Source: Colius striatus
Taxonomy: Eukaryota > Chordata > Aves > Coliiformes > Coliidae
NCBI RefSeq assembly: GCF_028858725.1
Contig: NC_084790.1
Location: 2,424,001 to 2,488,000, forward strand
DNA length: 64,000 nt
Direction: 5' to 3'
The first letter of the stretch is position 1. Every line of letters starts with the position of its first letter. The translations under genes and the position numbers were made by a program. Shown in pieces: positions 1-9,799 of this stretch. The notes under the pieces were generated by a model that was not told the DNA's origin, did no database searches, and saw only the letters and a program-made list of their open reading frames with translations.

Positions 1-1017
1 AAGAAACACGAGCAGTTCAGAATCAAGTTCCCACTCCCTGAGGACATTCCAGATGAAATTAAACAAGTATGACATTCCCTATATTGTAGAAAATACCAGT
101 CCATAGCTTTTAACAAAGCAAACTTAAAACCATATACTCATGTTTACAGTATTAAGGTTCTTCTTCCACAACTGTGTACAGATGGAAATAAACTAATCTC
201 TGAGACAGTTAATGCCCAACACACTCCTCTGGAGTCTCTACCATTAGATTCTGATTTTGTCCATCAGAGAAGTTTTAGATACAACCATTAAGTTCCCTTA
301 TCTTTAGTTGGTACTAAGAGCTGGCAAAGGAACGGAAACTCTAGAAAAAAACCCTTAAATGCATATGCTATTGTACAGTGTTTCAAGAACTCACTAGCTA
401 ACTAATTATTGGTATTCGTATCTAACTGCTTCTCAATGATGTTTACTAGCTGTTCAAAACAAGTTAACACCCACATCTTATTAACCCACAGGTTACACTC
501 AATGGCCTGAAAGCATTTGTTTTTTTAAACTGGACAATCAAGAAAAGCAAGGTCATCAAATGCTATGTTTCAAATCTTAAGTATGACCCTACTGAAACTG
601 GTCAAACAAGAGTCTCCAACAGCAACACCTCATTTCACATTCTGTCTCATTATGACTGCCCTGAAGTTCCTGTGACTATGTGGAGTGCAACAGGGATTCT
701 ACCATGGGAGCTACTCAAAGCTACAGTCAAACTAATCAAATGCATAAACCAAACAGTCCTCTCTTAACAACAAGTGGCATGTGTCAAACTTCAAGGTAAC
801 AGCTACACTGTACAGCCATAGTTAGACACCTGGTTTCTGTTCATCGCCATAAAGCAAAGTGATTAGATGCCTGAATACTCTTTAAAATCCTGGTCACAAA
901 TATTGAGCGCATGAACAATCAGATGTACAGCTGGGTATCACAGGTCTCTTTTCCACCCACAGACTGTTATGTATCCCTTTAAGAATACTAAAACTCAGGG
1001 AAAAAAAATACACTTAC
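1..1017 (-). other. NBR1 intronic sequence
   Basis: AT-rich intron sequence downstream of the WFTSYLET exon. No further NBR1 exon, CR1 or RNA gene was recognised. Bases 1-66 are open on the plus strand up to a GTATGA, but I could not link that frame to any gene. Confidence 0.6.
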
Positions 1018-1092
1018 GGTTTCCAAGTAGCTAGTAAACCATTCTGGAGGATTTTCATTTGTTCTTCCTGTTACGGTGTGATTTAACTTTTC
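1018..1092 (-). CDS. NBR1: NBR1 exon ending WFTSYLET
   Basis: Twenty-five codons (residues 143-167), [18 protein letters not shown] then FTSYLET. Human NBR1 has DWFTSYLET at the same exon end. Acceptor CCCCAG, donor GTAAGT. It is the last NBR1 exon I can place; the next, beginning FREQVV in human, is not in 1-1017. Confidence 0.92.
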
Positions 1093-4000
1093 CTGGGGAA
1101 AAAACAAAATGAAAAAAACACATACACCACAAAAACAAAAATCACAAACCTTAAGCAGGCAAAGCTGAAAAAACCTCAATACAGAAAGTCAGACACTTTC
1201 AAATAGCTCTTCCCTCAAGCACCTTTAAAACAAAAACCAAACTAACTCTTTTTCAAGTTATTTGGAAAACAGGGGAAAAACAATACAAGGAAGCTACTGA
1301 AATTTTCCCCTGAAGATTTCTGTCTCATTAGTGTTTGAGTGTAATTACACATCACAGCCAAAGAAATCAAGTCAATCAGAAGTTATTAGATGGTCATCAG
1401 GGCTTCAGGATACCAACTGCTTTGCTTACTAAAATACTTAATAGTCAACATGAAAGAATCTGTATTTCTCAATGCAGCACCAAAACACCCTCTTGAAGAC
1501 ATTCAAATAATTTTGCAAGCTTCAATGGGTGCAGGTGGCTGAAAATGAAGACTGACTTGGGAACTCAAGAGATTTTATGTATGAGGAAAGACGACAACCA
1601 CTCTATAAAATTAATTATGCTTACGAGTTCTTTGTTTCAATGAATATACAATTCAGCTCCGTATCCTACCTGAATTGTCAGCTCTGTTTCATTTTTTAAG
1701 CCTTTCTCTAACTCCCGAGCCAGCATGGAATAGTGAAAAAGAGGTTTCTTCTCGTCTTTAACAAGTGGCAACTTCTCTGTCCCAGTTTTCTCAGGTAGTT
1801 GCAAAGAGCAAGGAGACGAAGCTTCTTTCAGAGAAGAGTTCTTTTCGTACACATTCATCTGAAGCTGATTTCCTTGTTTAACTGCAATCTAAATAAACAG
1901 TACATACACACATATTTACTCCACTTAGAATCAACATACAAAGTCCTGTAGAACTACAGCACTACACTATACTGGAGAGGCTGGGGAAAGACTAACTACA
2001 CAAAAAGAAGCATTGAGGGGAAGGCCACAATACAGTTAGCTGACATTCTGTTAACCTTTAAGAAAGGCAGAAATGTTTAATAAAAAGTTTATAGTAAACA
2101 AAAGGATAATTATGCAGATATTCTACAGGAATTTTTCAATCTACAATAAAGCTGTTCATCAGAGCCAGTAAACAACTGAGATTCTGGAGCTTACAGTAAA
2201 TTTCAATTTATGGTTCTTTTCAAATTATTGCCAGTTTTCCGTTTCAGACTATGAGCAAAAAAGTCAGAAAGCATCAACATTTCACAAATGAAATTTAAAA
2301 GAACGCAATTCTTATTTTGTCTAAGGAAAAATAACTGCTTTTAAAATAACTAAGCACTGATACCAATTAAAGTTTTAATGTTAAACTCTCCGGCAACACA
2401 GTCTTTGTGGGCAAGACTTATAAAAGGACCCAATCAGAGCCCAGGGTCTCCCAATATGGGGTTAGTGTTTAAGTGTCTGAGAGGAAGTCAGTCATTTGAC
2501 AAACAAATTGGCTGCTCATGACCCTGAATCACACCTGCCCATTCAATCAATTTATACAAATCAATATCAGCCTGGATGGAAGAAAATTGCAGCAAAATAT
2601 TCAAGCTAGTGCCCAAAGCTAGAAAACTGAGCTATTCTGATCTCCATACCAGGTAATCCTGTTGGGTTTTTTTTCTCAGCTATGCCAGATTTATTTGGAG
2701 AAGGAAGAATATATTAAAAAAAAAAAAGTCAAAGAGACCATTTACCTTCAGAGCTTCTTCATATTCCTCTAAAGAAAAAGGGAAAGAAGCGTGAATTTTC
2801 CCCATCTCAAACAACAGATTGAAATTTAGCACACAGTATTTAGGGACCCTCACATCAAGGAGTGTCTCCCATACCTTCTGCTTCTAATTCTTTTAAAATA
2901 GTGCTACTGAAGGAAGAAATTGTACACACAGCAACAGGCAAACACGTTCTCACAGCCTAGATACTTAACATTGCATTAACTTAGTCAACTCCAATTTGTT
3001 CCTGAGGATCAAAAACTCTTTGCTTTGGAAGGAATTTGATGCCCAATCATATATAAAATCCAGAAAACAAAAAAGCAAGCAATCTCAACTGCATCTCCAA
3101 AAATATGAACAACAGTTGGTATCTGTTTACTGATTTCACTTCAGCTCACCTTTGCTATTCACAGAGACCTGCAAAGAGAAATAACAGCAAGTAAGAGCCA
3201 CTGACAACATTTTTCTTTCCAATTCTCTTCAAAATTAACATGCTTTCAGAATAAATGTACTTTGTCATTCAGCGCTTCCAAAATACCACTCCTTCAGACC
3301 CTTGTTATTGTTGCCTTGTTTAATCATTAACCAATGTTGTCGTGTTCTGGAGTAGACCATGTTCTTTATTTGATTTGCACAATAAGCAAAGTCTCTGGCA
3401 TCTACAAGCACCCAAAACAAGCGTGGTCTCATCTACTGGAAGCAAGCCAGTGCCACTGTGTTCACTACATGAGTACACAGGTTGGACTTAGTTGCTGTTA
3501 ATGCCTAACAAAAGAACAGTTAAGTGTTTCATGACATGGATACAACCTAAGCTCATCTTCTACAGGTGCTCATTTATCAATTTTGCACATAGAAGTTGCT
3601 AATGCAAGAAACTATTTAATTATTACAGCATTGTCTGATTCTGAACAATATTTACTCTAGCAGTATTTGATAAAGAACCTTAACAGAGGCATCTATAGAT
3701 TTATATAGATACAGGCTTGAAAATAAGGGGAGACTCTTTCCCTGAAATGTAGCTTGAAGCATCTTTGACACCAAGGATTGCCACAGACATCTCCTCATTT
3801 AGTACTATGTTTCATACAAGCATGACTTGGACTGGGTTGAGTGATAACAATGAGAGAGTTGCAAGTAAAGGGTTATGTGTGTTAAAAAAAATCAACCAGA
3901 CATATAGGAACCTTACAGAAGCAAGACAGTTAAGTTTTGGATACAAAAAGCAGGACCCAAGCAGACAAACAACTTCAAAATAGTTTCAGCAAGGCCACAG

Positions 4001-7000
4001 TGCCTGGAGTGAGAACTTTGCTTCATTAACCTTTAATATTAAGGTTAACAGCAGTTAACTTAGGTATGGTAACAAGCTAATAGAAGTACATGCTAAACAT
4101 ATATGACCATGTTCCTCAACTCTCCACCCAAATAATTTTAACCATCACCCTGTATTGCAAGCACAAATGGCAGGTGGGTAGTTCACCTTCTGTAATGTCT
4201 ATTAAGGATTGCTCTCCTGTCTCTCAGTGTGCATGTTAGGAAGAGAGATCCTCCACACAGTCAGCACTGCACTGAACTAATGTTGGCTTTTTAAACTATA
4301 AAAACTGGGTTTGGAGAGTGACTTTTTTTTGTTACAGATTTACATTGCCTCTTAAGAGGGAAAAAAAACCCCAAAGACCCCCATTCCTGCAATTTATTAG
4401 AGCTACAATCCAAGTAGTGGAAAACAGTTTGCAACAGTTATGTTCTGTTTGAGAACACATTCCACTCTAAATCTCCAGATAAACAGAGAGAATATGAGAA
4501 GGTGAGGTTATGTCAAACAGGAAGTTACTCAACAAGGACAACAAAAACCAAATCAATTTGTTTTCTGAGTCAGTAATCTGCTTGGAGATTATAGTATTTG
4601 CATAAAACAAACAGAGGATTTGAGTACACCAGGTCATTGAAGTAAACATATGCTAATGATAGAGGACCTAGATTTGACAGAGGAAGGAGTGTAGACTGAA
4701 GAGACAGGGCTTTGCCATGGATGCAAACACAAATATTGACAACTACCTCATTCTCATGAAATGAAAAGATAAAGAAGTCCCTCAACAGAAGCACCCCTGA
4801 CTCAGAGTACATGGAGCTACTGACTGTTTCTACGGGTGGGAAAAAGAAAAGCAGTACCTCTACGAAAAAGAAGTGTGCTACATTAAGAGTGAAACCACAA
4901 GACTAACAGCTATTTTCTTATTGAAGCAGCAAAAAAATATCATTTGTGATAGAGACTCCTGAACGAGCCACAACAAATTATCACGAGCAGGAAGGCTCAC
5001 AACAGTCACATTTGATAGGCTTGTTGGGAGGGTGGGGCAGACAGTATTTTACCTCATCATTATCCTCATCTATATATTTGATCTGAATGTTGTCCAGGTC
5101 GAATGAAACTTTAACCTGTAAGTGAAAGAGAGCATAAAATCAGAATGAGACAGAATTACAGGCATTTTCAGTTAATCATGATTACTAACAGGGAAAAAAA
5201 TGATTTAACTCCTCCATCCCTCCCTCCAGTTTCTCTGTTGAAATAAACAGTTTTACAAAAGCCATTCTTCTGGAAGTGAACAATTCTCCCAAGTGCCTTG
5301 CTCCTTTCCTCCAGCCTTTACTAACTTTCTATATTGAAAAAAAAAATATATATTCACAGAATCACAGAATGGTTTCAGCTGGAAGAGACTTTTCAGCCCA
5401 TGGAGGGCAGCCTCTGTCCCAGCCCTATCAACCACCAGCCCATTGCCCTCGGTGCTGAAACGGGACTCCAGCACCTCCCTGGGCAGCTGTTCCAATGCCT
5501 CACAACCCTGGCAGCAAAGCAATTCCTCCTCGCATCAGTCTCAACCTCCCCCTGGGGCAACTTTAGGCCATTTTCTCTTGTTCTATTGCTTGTTACTGAG
5601 GAGAACAGACTGACCCCACCTCACTACAGCTTCCTTTCAGGTAGTTGGAGAGAGGGAGGTCTCCCCTGAGCCTTCTTTTCTCCAGGCTCAACAGCCCCAG
5701 ATCCCTCAGCCCTTCCTCATCTGAGACGTGCTCCAAATCCTTTCCTAGCTTGGTAGCCCAGCCTCTGGATCCTCTCCAGCACCTCCATGTCCTTCTTGTA
5801 GAGAGGGGCTCAAACCTGGACACAGGATCTGAGGTGTGGCCTCACCAAAGCCGAGTGCAGGGGAATGATCAGCTCCCTGCTCCTGCTGACAGCTCTGTTC
5901 CTGATACAAGTCAGGATGCCATTAATTTCTTTGACGTTTCTCCTCCCTAGTTAATGTTTACCACAAAATAAATAATAATAACCTTTCCATTACAGGAGGA
6001 CTAGCTCAGGGTTAATGGACTCAGTCCTGGTACAGACTTCAGTATACAGAAACTAAAGACAACAGTCGCCAACTTTTAACTTGTACCTTAAAAAGCCCTA
6101 GGAAGACTTTTTTTGTCCCACAACTCTATTTGTGTTTTGAGAAGGTAGGATTATTTCAAGTACTAAAATGAGTAAAGTACCTCATTCTGCTACTTGCTGG
6201 CTAATGCACTGTACATCTGAACATATAAATCTGTTATAGAGATCAGAATGAGGAGAATAAAGCTGAGCGCGTATTTCGTGTTTTGCACTAATAGTGCAGA
6301 AAAACCAGCCTCACATGAATTTTAAATCATAGAATGGTGGGAGATTGGACCTTTAGAGCTCATCCAGTCCAACTCCCCTGCCAAAGCAGGTCCCACCTAG
6401 ATCAGATCACAAAGGGACATGTCCAGGTGGGTTTTGAAGAGCTCCAAGGAAGGAGCCTCCACACCCTCCCTGGGCAGCCTGGCCCAGGGCTCCCTCACCC
6501 CAACACTGAAACAGTTTGGCCTTGTGTTTAAATGGAACTGTTTGTGTTCCAGCTTCATCCCATCACCCCTTGTCCTGTCACCAGATACAACAGAAAAGAA
6601 GTGCTGCCCCAACCTCCTGACATCCACAAGTTAGACACTGGTAACTATTAATGAGATCCCCCCTCAGTCTCCTCCAGCCTGAGCAGCCCCAGGGCCCACA
6701 GCCTTTCCTCAGCAGGAACATGCTCCAGTGCCCTGAGCATCTTGCTGGCCCTGTGCTGGCCTCTCTGCAGCACTTCCCTGTCCCTCTGCAGCTGAGGAGC
6801 CCACAACTGGCCCCAGGACTCCAGGTGAGGCCTCAGCACATGTGGCAGAGCAGAGCAAAGGGGAGCAGAAGCTCCCTGGCCCTGCTGCCCACACTCTGCT
6901 GTATGCACGAATAAAGGTGGTTGTTGCCCTTTGTCAAATAATCTTTGAGGCTCACAGTCACTTTTGTATCATTTACCTACACAAGCTGCTTCTTGACACA

Positions 7001-9053
7001 AACCCTCTCTGAAAAACGGACCTATCCAAGAAGCACTCTGCTAGCCTGGACCTAACAGAACAGCAGTGCCCTTAGAAGGCAGCAGACGGATGGAACTTAC
7101 AGAGTATCACAAGAACACAGCAACATAGCCACGTACCTTCTGCAGTGAATGTGCTACAGGCAGTTCCCTCCAGTGATAGATCCCAAATTAATTTTGGGAG
7201 TGCAGCAAGATAATCAACTCAGCTTATCAAGAAGAAACTGTGGTCTGTATCTACACTGCCTAGTAACACATGTTGTTCCCCAAAGATGGAGTTGACTCTT
7301 ATAAACACCAGACATGTTTATCAATCCCTTAAAAACCAGGAATGACACAATTTAACTGATACTGAAACAATAATTCACAAGACACAGCAAAAAAAAACCC
7401 ACCCAAACCACCCAGCAATGCTGCCTTGGTGACAGAAACACCACCATAATAAAACAACACACCTTTAACAAACACACCCTCACTCCAGGCTACTTAATCT
7501 TAAAGGCAACACCATACCTACACAGTAATCTGCTTCCAGCTTTGGTGCAAGTAGCATTCTGACTAGTTCAGACATTCCTGCAAGCTTTATTTGCCACCGA
7601 TGGCTTTAAGTCTGAACTAATGCCTCTTCTTCACAGTGAGTGAAAACAACACAGTTCAAACTCTGAATCTGAGCAACTCACACTGCAAGATCCTCCTACA
7701 AGATACACTGGAATATGTCAGGTAGAAAAAGAACTGAAAGACAGGAAATAAATCACCAGAAGGACCTCTTAAGTGCAACTTTGAGAGCAGGCTAAAAAAA
7801 ACCCAATAGAACAGCTGCTAGAGAATTAAAAAACCTTGCTGCAGCTTCCTTGTAACCAAAGGGATCCTCACTACACCATTTCTGCCTCAGCCAATACATG
7901 AATTTGCACTAAATGGCACTGCAAGTAAACACCCAAACAAAAATCTCTTAAATATACCAAGTGCGTGATCCACAGTCCTTCATTAGCAACTGCCTACGCA
8001 TGCGTGGCCCGCAGAGGAAAACAGTTACATCTTGACTAGCACACATCAGGCACCAGGAAGCGAGAAACTAAATGATGAAAGGGTGAGGGAGCTGGGGCTC
8101 TGCAGCTTGGAGGAGATTGAGGGATGACCTCATTAACATTTACAAATGCATCAAGGGTGGGTGTGAGGAGGCTGGAGCCAGGCTGTGCTCAGGGATGGTC
8201 AATGACAAGACAAGGGGCAAGGGGGACAAGCTGGAACAGAAGAGGTTCCAAACAAACATAAGGAAGGATTTCTTCCCTGTTGAGGTGAGGGAGCACTGGC
8301 AGGGGCTGCCCAGATGGGCTGTGGAGGCTCCTTGTCTGGAAACATTCCAAATCCAACTGAATGAGTTCCTGTGTGACCTACTCTAGGACTTAGATCATCT
8401 TAGACTAGATGATTTTTCAAGGTCTCTTCCAACTCCTGAGATTCTGTGACTCAAGTACCCCAGAGAGCAAAGGTAAGGCTTCAGGCAAACGTACATAAAC
8501 AACCGTATATAAGCAACCATATAAGCAACCGTATCTACTTTAACGAGGAAAAGAACAGGAGATAAGAGGCACAGGCTGTGCTTTATAGGGGTACAGCGCC
8601 AAAATGAAATGTCAGTAACCGGACAACAGGAAAACACACAGCTAAAGCCATCTGCTCACGCAGAGAAGCAAGAGACCCGTAAGAAGCTTTATCTAAGACC
8701 GGCTTTTCACACCACTCTAAGTATAGAACAGGAACAAAAGTTACTGCCAGCGCTACAAAGACAAGCCGAGACGGCGGCGGCACAAAACTCCGGCTCCAAC
8801 AGCCTGTGAAACGAGTGACACGGCTCAGACAGCCGAGAGGGAAGACGCTGGGCCCTCAGAGAGGCGCTGACGCTCCGGGCCCCTCACGGCCACGGCTCCC
8901 CAGCGCTGCGGCGGGGCCCTTCGCCCTGCGTCCGGCGCGGCCAGCACTCACCATGGCCTCCACGTCCGCCCAAGTCGTGTGCGCCGAGTCCGACACCAGG
9001 AAGCTCTGCGTGTCGCCGCGGTAGGTGACGCGGAGGTTGACCTGCGGCTCCAT
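1018..9053 (-). CDS. NBR1: NBR1 autophagy cargo receptor, 5' part (6 coding exons, 3' end outside window)
   Basis: NBR1 is a selective-autophagy receptor. It pairs with p62/SQSTM1 through its N-terminal PB1 domain and binds ubiquitin and LC3/GABARAP through C-terminal regions (family knowledge). Joined minus-strand exons 8952-9053, 5053-5115, 3150-3168, 2746-2768, 1670-1888 and 1018-1092 give 501 nt, or 167 codons, all in phase with GT-AG introns. Residues 1-85 are the PB1 domain: the start [11 protein letters not shown] and the acidic OPCA segment YIDEDNDE (Asp50 in the position essential for p62 binding in human NBR1) are clear. Residues 143-167 end in WFTSYLET, as in human NBR1. The ZZ, coiled-coil, Four-Tryptophan, LIR and UBA parts lie off the left edge. 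The gene is head-to-head with BRCA1 and shares its CpG island. Introns hold nothing I recognise except the three CR1 copies in the first coding intron (5116-8951). Confidence 0.96.
1670..1888 (-). CDS. NBR1: NBR1 exon, end of PB1 and linker
   Basis: Seventy-three codons (residues 70-142), starting [17 protein letters not shown], which ends the PB1 fold. A low-complexity Ser/Lys/Glu linker follows, with [13 protein letters not shown] matching human PLAHYSSLVRVL. Acceptor TTATTTAG, donor GTAGGA; both edges are phase 0. Confidence 0.93.
2746..2768 (-). CDS. NBR1: NBR1 23-nt micro-exon
   Basis: Supplies two bases to the split codon and then EYEEALK, identical to human NBR1. Acceptor TTCTTTAG, donor GTAAAT. 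With the 19-nt exon it totals 42 nt and restores phase 0. The split codon reads Glu here, where human has Gly. Confidence 0.88.
3150..3168 (-). CDS. NBR1: NBR1 19-nt micro-exon
   Basis: Encodes VSVNSK plus one base of the next codon. Acceptor TTTGCAG and donor GTGAGC flank it on the minus strand. The peptide aligns with human VSINSQ at the same place in PB1. It is too short for gene finders and is supported by phase and homology. Confidence 0.88.
5053..5115 (-). CDS. NBR1: NBR1 PB1 exon (OPCA motif)
   Basis: Twenty-one codons (residues 35-55) reading [18 protein letters not shown] and NDE. It is flanked by a CAG acceptor at 5118-5116 and a GTAAAA donor at 5052 downward. It carries Asp50 of the PB1 acidic OPCA motif. 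Confidence 0.95.
5354..5935 (-). mobile_element. CR1 LINE, 5'-truncated (minus)
   Basis: The plus strand begins TCACAGAATCACAGAATGG, the reverse complement of the CR1 3' tail. About 580 bp of CR1 3' sequence follows. It lies in the first coding intron of NBR1, in the same orientation as that gene. It is a different subfamily from its neighbour at 6325: the body contains the lines about heads of block text typical of CR1 such as CCTCTCCAGCACCTCCATG. All local open frames come from this repeat. Confidence 0.92.
5936..8076. other. NBR1 intron 1 between CR1 copies
   Basis: Unique intron sequence around and between the CR1 copies (5936-6324 and 6913-8076). No exon, RNA gene or regulatory site was recognised. 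Confidence 0.5.
6325..6912 (-). mobile_element. CR1 LINE, 5'-truncated (minus)
   Basis: Starts AATCATAGAATGGTGGG and runs through the CR1 3' region (CACCTAGATCAG, CTCCCTGGGCAGCC, CCTGAGCAGCCCCAGGGCCC). It is closely similar to the copies at 47429 and 52093, so all three belong to one subfamily. It lies in NBR1's first coding intron. Confidence 0.93.
8077..8449 (+). mobile_element. CR1 LINE, 5'-truncated (plus)
   Basis: Contains GAGGGAGCTGGGGCTCTGCA, then GGACAAGCTGGAACA and GAGGTGAGGGAGCACTGGCA, and ends GGTCTCTTCC...ATTCTGTGA, the canonical CR1 3' end. It lies in NBR1's first coding intron, about 0.4 kb from the CpG island. Confidence 0.94.
8952..9053 (-). CDS. NBR1: NBR1 first coding exon
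   Basis: Thirty-four codons (residues 1-34), from [13 protein letters not shown] to TTWADVEAM. It ends directly before the donor GTGAGT (minus strand, 8951 downward). The ATG at 9053-9051 was chosen because the protein starts MEPQV in human NBR1. An in-frame upstream ATG at 9122-9120 would add 23 residues (see findings). Confidence 0.95.
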
Positions 9054-9116
9054 GCCGGGCTCCACGCTCTGCTCCCCGGCAGCCTGCAGCCGCCCTGTCA
9101 GCCCGACCGACGAGCC

Positions 9117-9130
9117 TAACATGGCGGCCC
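9117..9130 (+). promoter_or_regulatory. YY1-type motif at NBR1 5' end
   Basis: AACATGGCGGC matches the YY1 consensus AANATGGCGGC. Such sites usually sit just inside transcription start sites, suggesting that NBR1 transcription begins close by. On the minus strand the same bases hold an ATG in frame with NBR1. Confidence 0.6.
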
Positions 9131-9168
9131 GAGCGCCGCCGGCCCCTCTGAGCCCTTCCCGCGATGCT

Positions 9169-9173
9169 ATTGG
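9169..9173 (-). promoter_or_regulatory. CCAAT box (ATTGG on plus)
   Basis: Inverted CCAAT box on the NBR1-proximal side, about 115 bp upstream of the NBR1 ATG. Probable NF-Y site. Confidence 0.55.
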
Positions 9174-9209
9174 CGGTCGCGCCTGCCACTCATCGCTCTC
9201 GGCGCTTTG

Positions 9210-9214
9210 ATTGG
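9210..9214 (-). promoter_or_regulatory. CCAAT box (GATTGGTT on plus)
   Basis: Strong NF-Y core (AACCAATC read on the minus strand), oriented toward NBR1. Confidence 0.6.
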
Positions 9215-9313
9215 TTGATGGGAGCGAAGGGGGAGGGGCGGACGCCGTGGGATCATAACAATAAACAGAGCCGGGGAGCTCGCGGTGGGGGGGGGCGCGG
9301 CGGCAGTAGACAC

Positions 9314-9323
9314 GCACTTCCGG
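9314..9323 (+). promoter_or_regulatory. ETS/GABP-like site
   Basis: GCACTTCCGG contains the ETS core (CCGGAAGT on the other strand). GABP-type sites are established in mammalian BRCA1 promoters. Confidence 0.5.
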
Positions 9324-9392
9324 GGCTGTGTCGCGGCTCCCCCCATGCGCCGCGCCGGCACCTGCGCACTCCGGCGGAACACGTGCGGCCGG

Positions 9393-9397
9393 CGTCA
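9393..9397 (+). promoter_or_regulatory. CRE half-site
   Basis: CGTCA within GGCGTCACGC, the complement of the TGACG half-CRE. A CREB-type site is known in the human BRCA1 promoter; here only the half-site is visible. Confidence 0.35.
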
Positions 9398-9413
9398 CGC
9401 GGCGGCGGCGGAG

Positions 9414-9418
9414 CCAAT
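9414..9418 (+). promoter_or_regulatory. CCAAT box
   Basis: AGCCAATCA, an optimal NF-Y core, in the middle of the island and oriented toward BRCA1. Confidence 0.6.
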
Positions 9419-9447
9419 CAGCTTCCCCTTTCCCCTCAGCGCCCCGA

Positions 9448-9457
9448 TTTCGCGGGA
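9448..9457 (+). promoter_or_regulatory. E2F-like site
   Basis: TTTCGCGGGA matches the E2F consensus and is followed at once by a GC box (GGGGGCGTGG). E2F control fits S-phase expression of BRCA1. Confidence 0.55.
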
Positions 9458-9484
9458 GGGGGCGTGGCAGGCGGAGAGAACGAG

Positions 9485-9489
9485 CCAAT
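9485..9489 (+). promoter_or_regulatory. CCAAT box
   Basis: AGCCAATCAGA, the second plus-oriented NF-Y core, 71 bp after the one at 9414. Confidence 0.6.
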
Positions 9490-9532
9490 CAGAGGGCGCT
9501 GCTCTGCCCGCGTGCTGCGGCCCGAGGAGCTG

Positions 9533-9537
9533 ATTGG
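9533..9537 (-). promoter_or_regulatory. CCAAT box (GATTGGCT on plus)
   Basis: Inverted NF-Y core (AGCCAATCAG on minus), the nearest to the presumed BRCA1 start region. Confidence 0.6.
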
Positions 9538-9573
9538 CTGCCGAGACTAGGCTGTGGCGGAGGGGGCGGAAAG

Positions 9574-9582
9574 GGCGCGAAA
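9574..9582 (+). promoter_or_regulatory. E2F-like site (inverted)
   Basis: GGCGCGAAA, the reverse of TTTCGCGCC, in the expected BRCA1 start-site zone. Confidence 0.55.
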
Positions 9583-9641
9583 TGCGAGGCGGCGCGGCAG
9601 CCCCTGAGGGCGGCTGAGAGGCTCCGCGCTGCCGGCGCTGT

Positions 9642-9686
9642 GGTCGCTGTGGTCGCTGTGGTCGCTGTGGTCGCTGTGGTCGCTGT
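9642..9686 (+). repeat. 9-bp x 5 tandem repeat in BRCA1 5' leader/promoter
   Basis: Five perfect head-to-tail copies of GGTCGCTGT, preceded by a partial copy CGCTGT at 9636-9641. The absence of sequence variation among copies suggests recent expansion and probable length polymorphism. It falls in or next to the non-coding first exon of BRCA1. Confidence 0.97.
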
Positions 9687-9696
9687 TTGCGCCTCG

Positions 9697-9711
9697 ATGG
9701 CGTCTCGGTAG
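9697..9711 (+). other. uORF 1 in BRCA1 leader (4 codons)
   Basis: ATG GCG TCT CGG TAG, with cgATGG giving a +4 G context. It would matter only if transcription starts upstream of it. Confidence 0.4.
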
Positions 9712-9757
9712 ACATTCGGAGTGGCGAGCGGTTGTTCCCGCCGCGGCGGGACGACGG

Positions 9758-9799
9758 ATGAGCTGGGTGCTGGGGCTCTTCGCTTCAGGCTGGCGATAG
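9758..9799 (+). other. uORF 2 in BRCA1 leader (13 codons)
   Basis: Opens at ACGGATGAG and ends at TAG 9797-9799, 66 nt before the putative exon 1 donor. Confidence 0.4.

Noticed and set aside
1..66. Plus-strand open frame starting KKHEQFRIKFPLPEDIPDEI, followed by a GT
   Set aside because: It looks protein-like but is only 22 codons at the window edge. It matches no gene I recognise, lies on the strand opposite to NBR1 and has no visible acceptor.
8117..8386. 89-codon open frame with homologues at 10208, 47507 and 55194
   Set aside because: Repeated because it lies in CR1 3' sequence, not a gene family.
9328..9711. Long GC-rich open frames across the CpG island on both strands
   Set aside because: CpG islands are poor in stop codons. 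These frames overlap each other, cross the promoter and have no homology, apart from the real NBR1 exon in 8952-9053.
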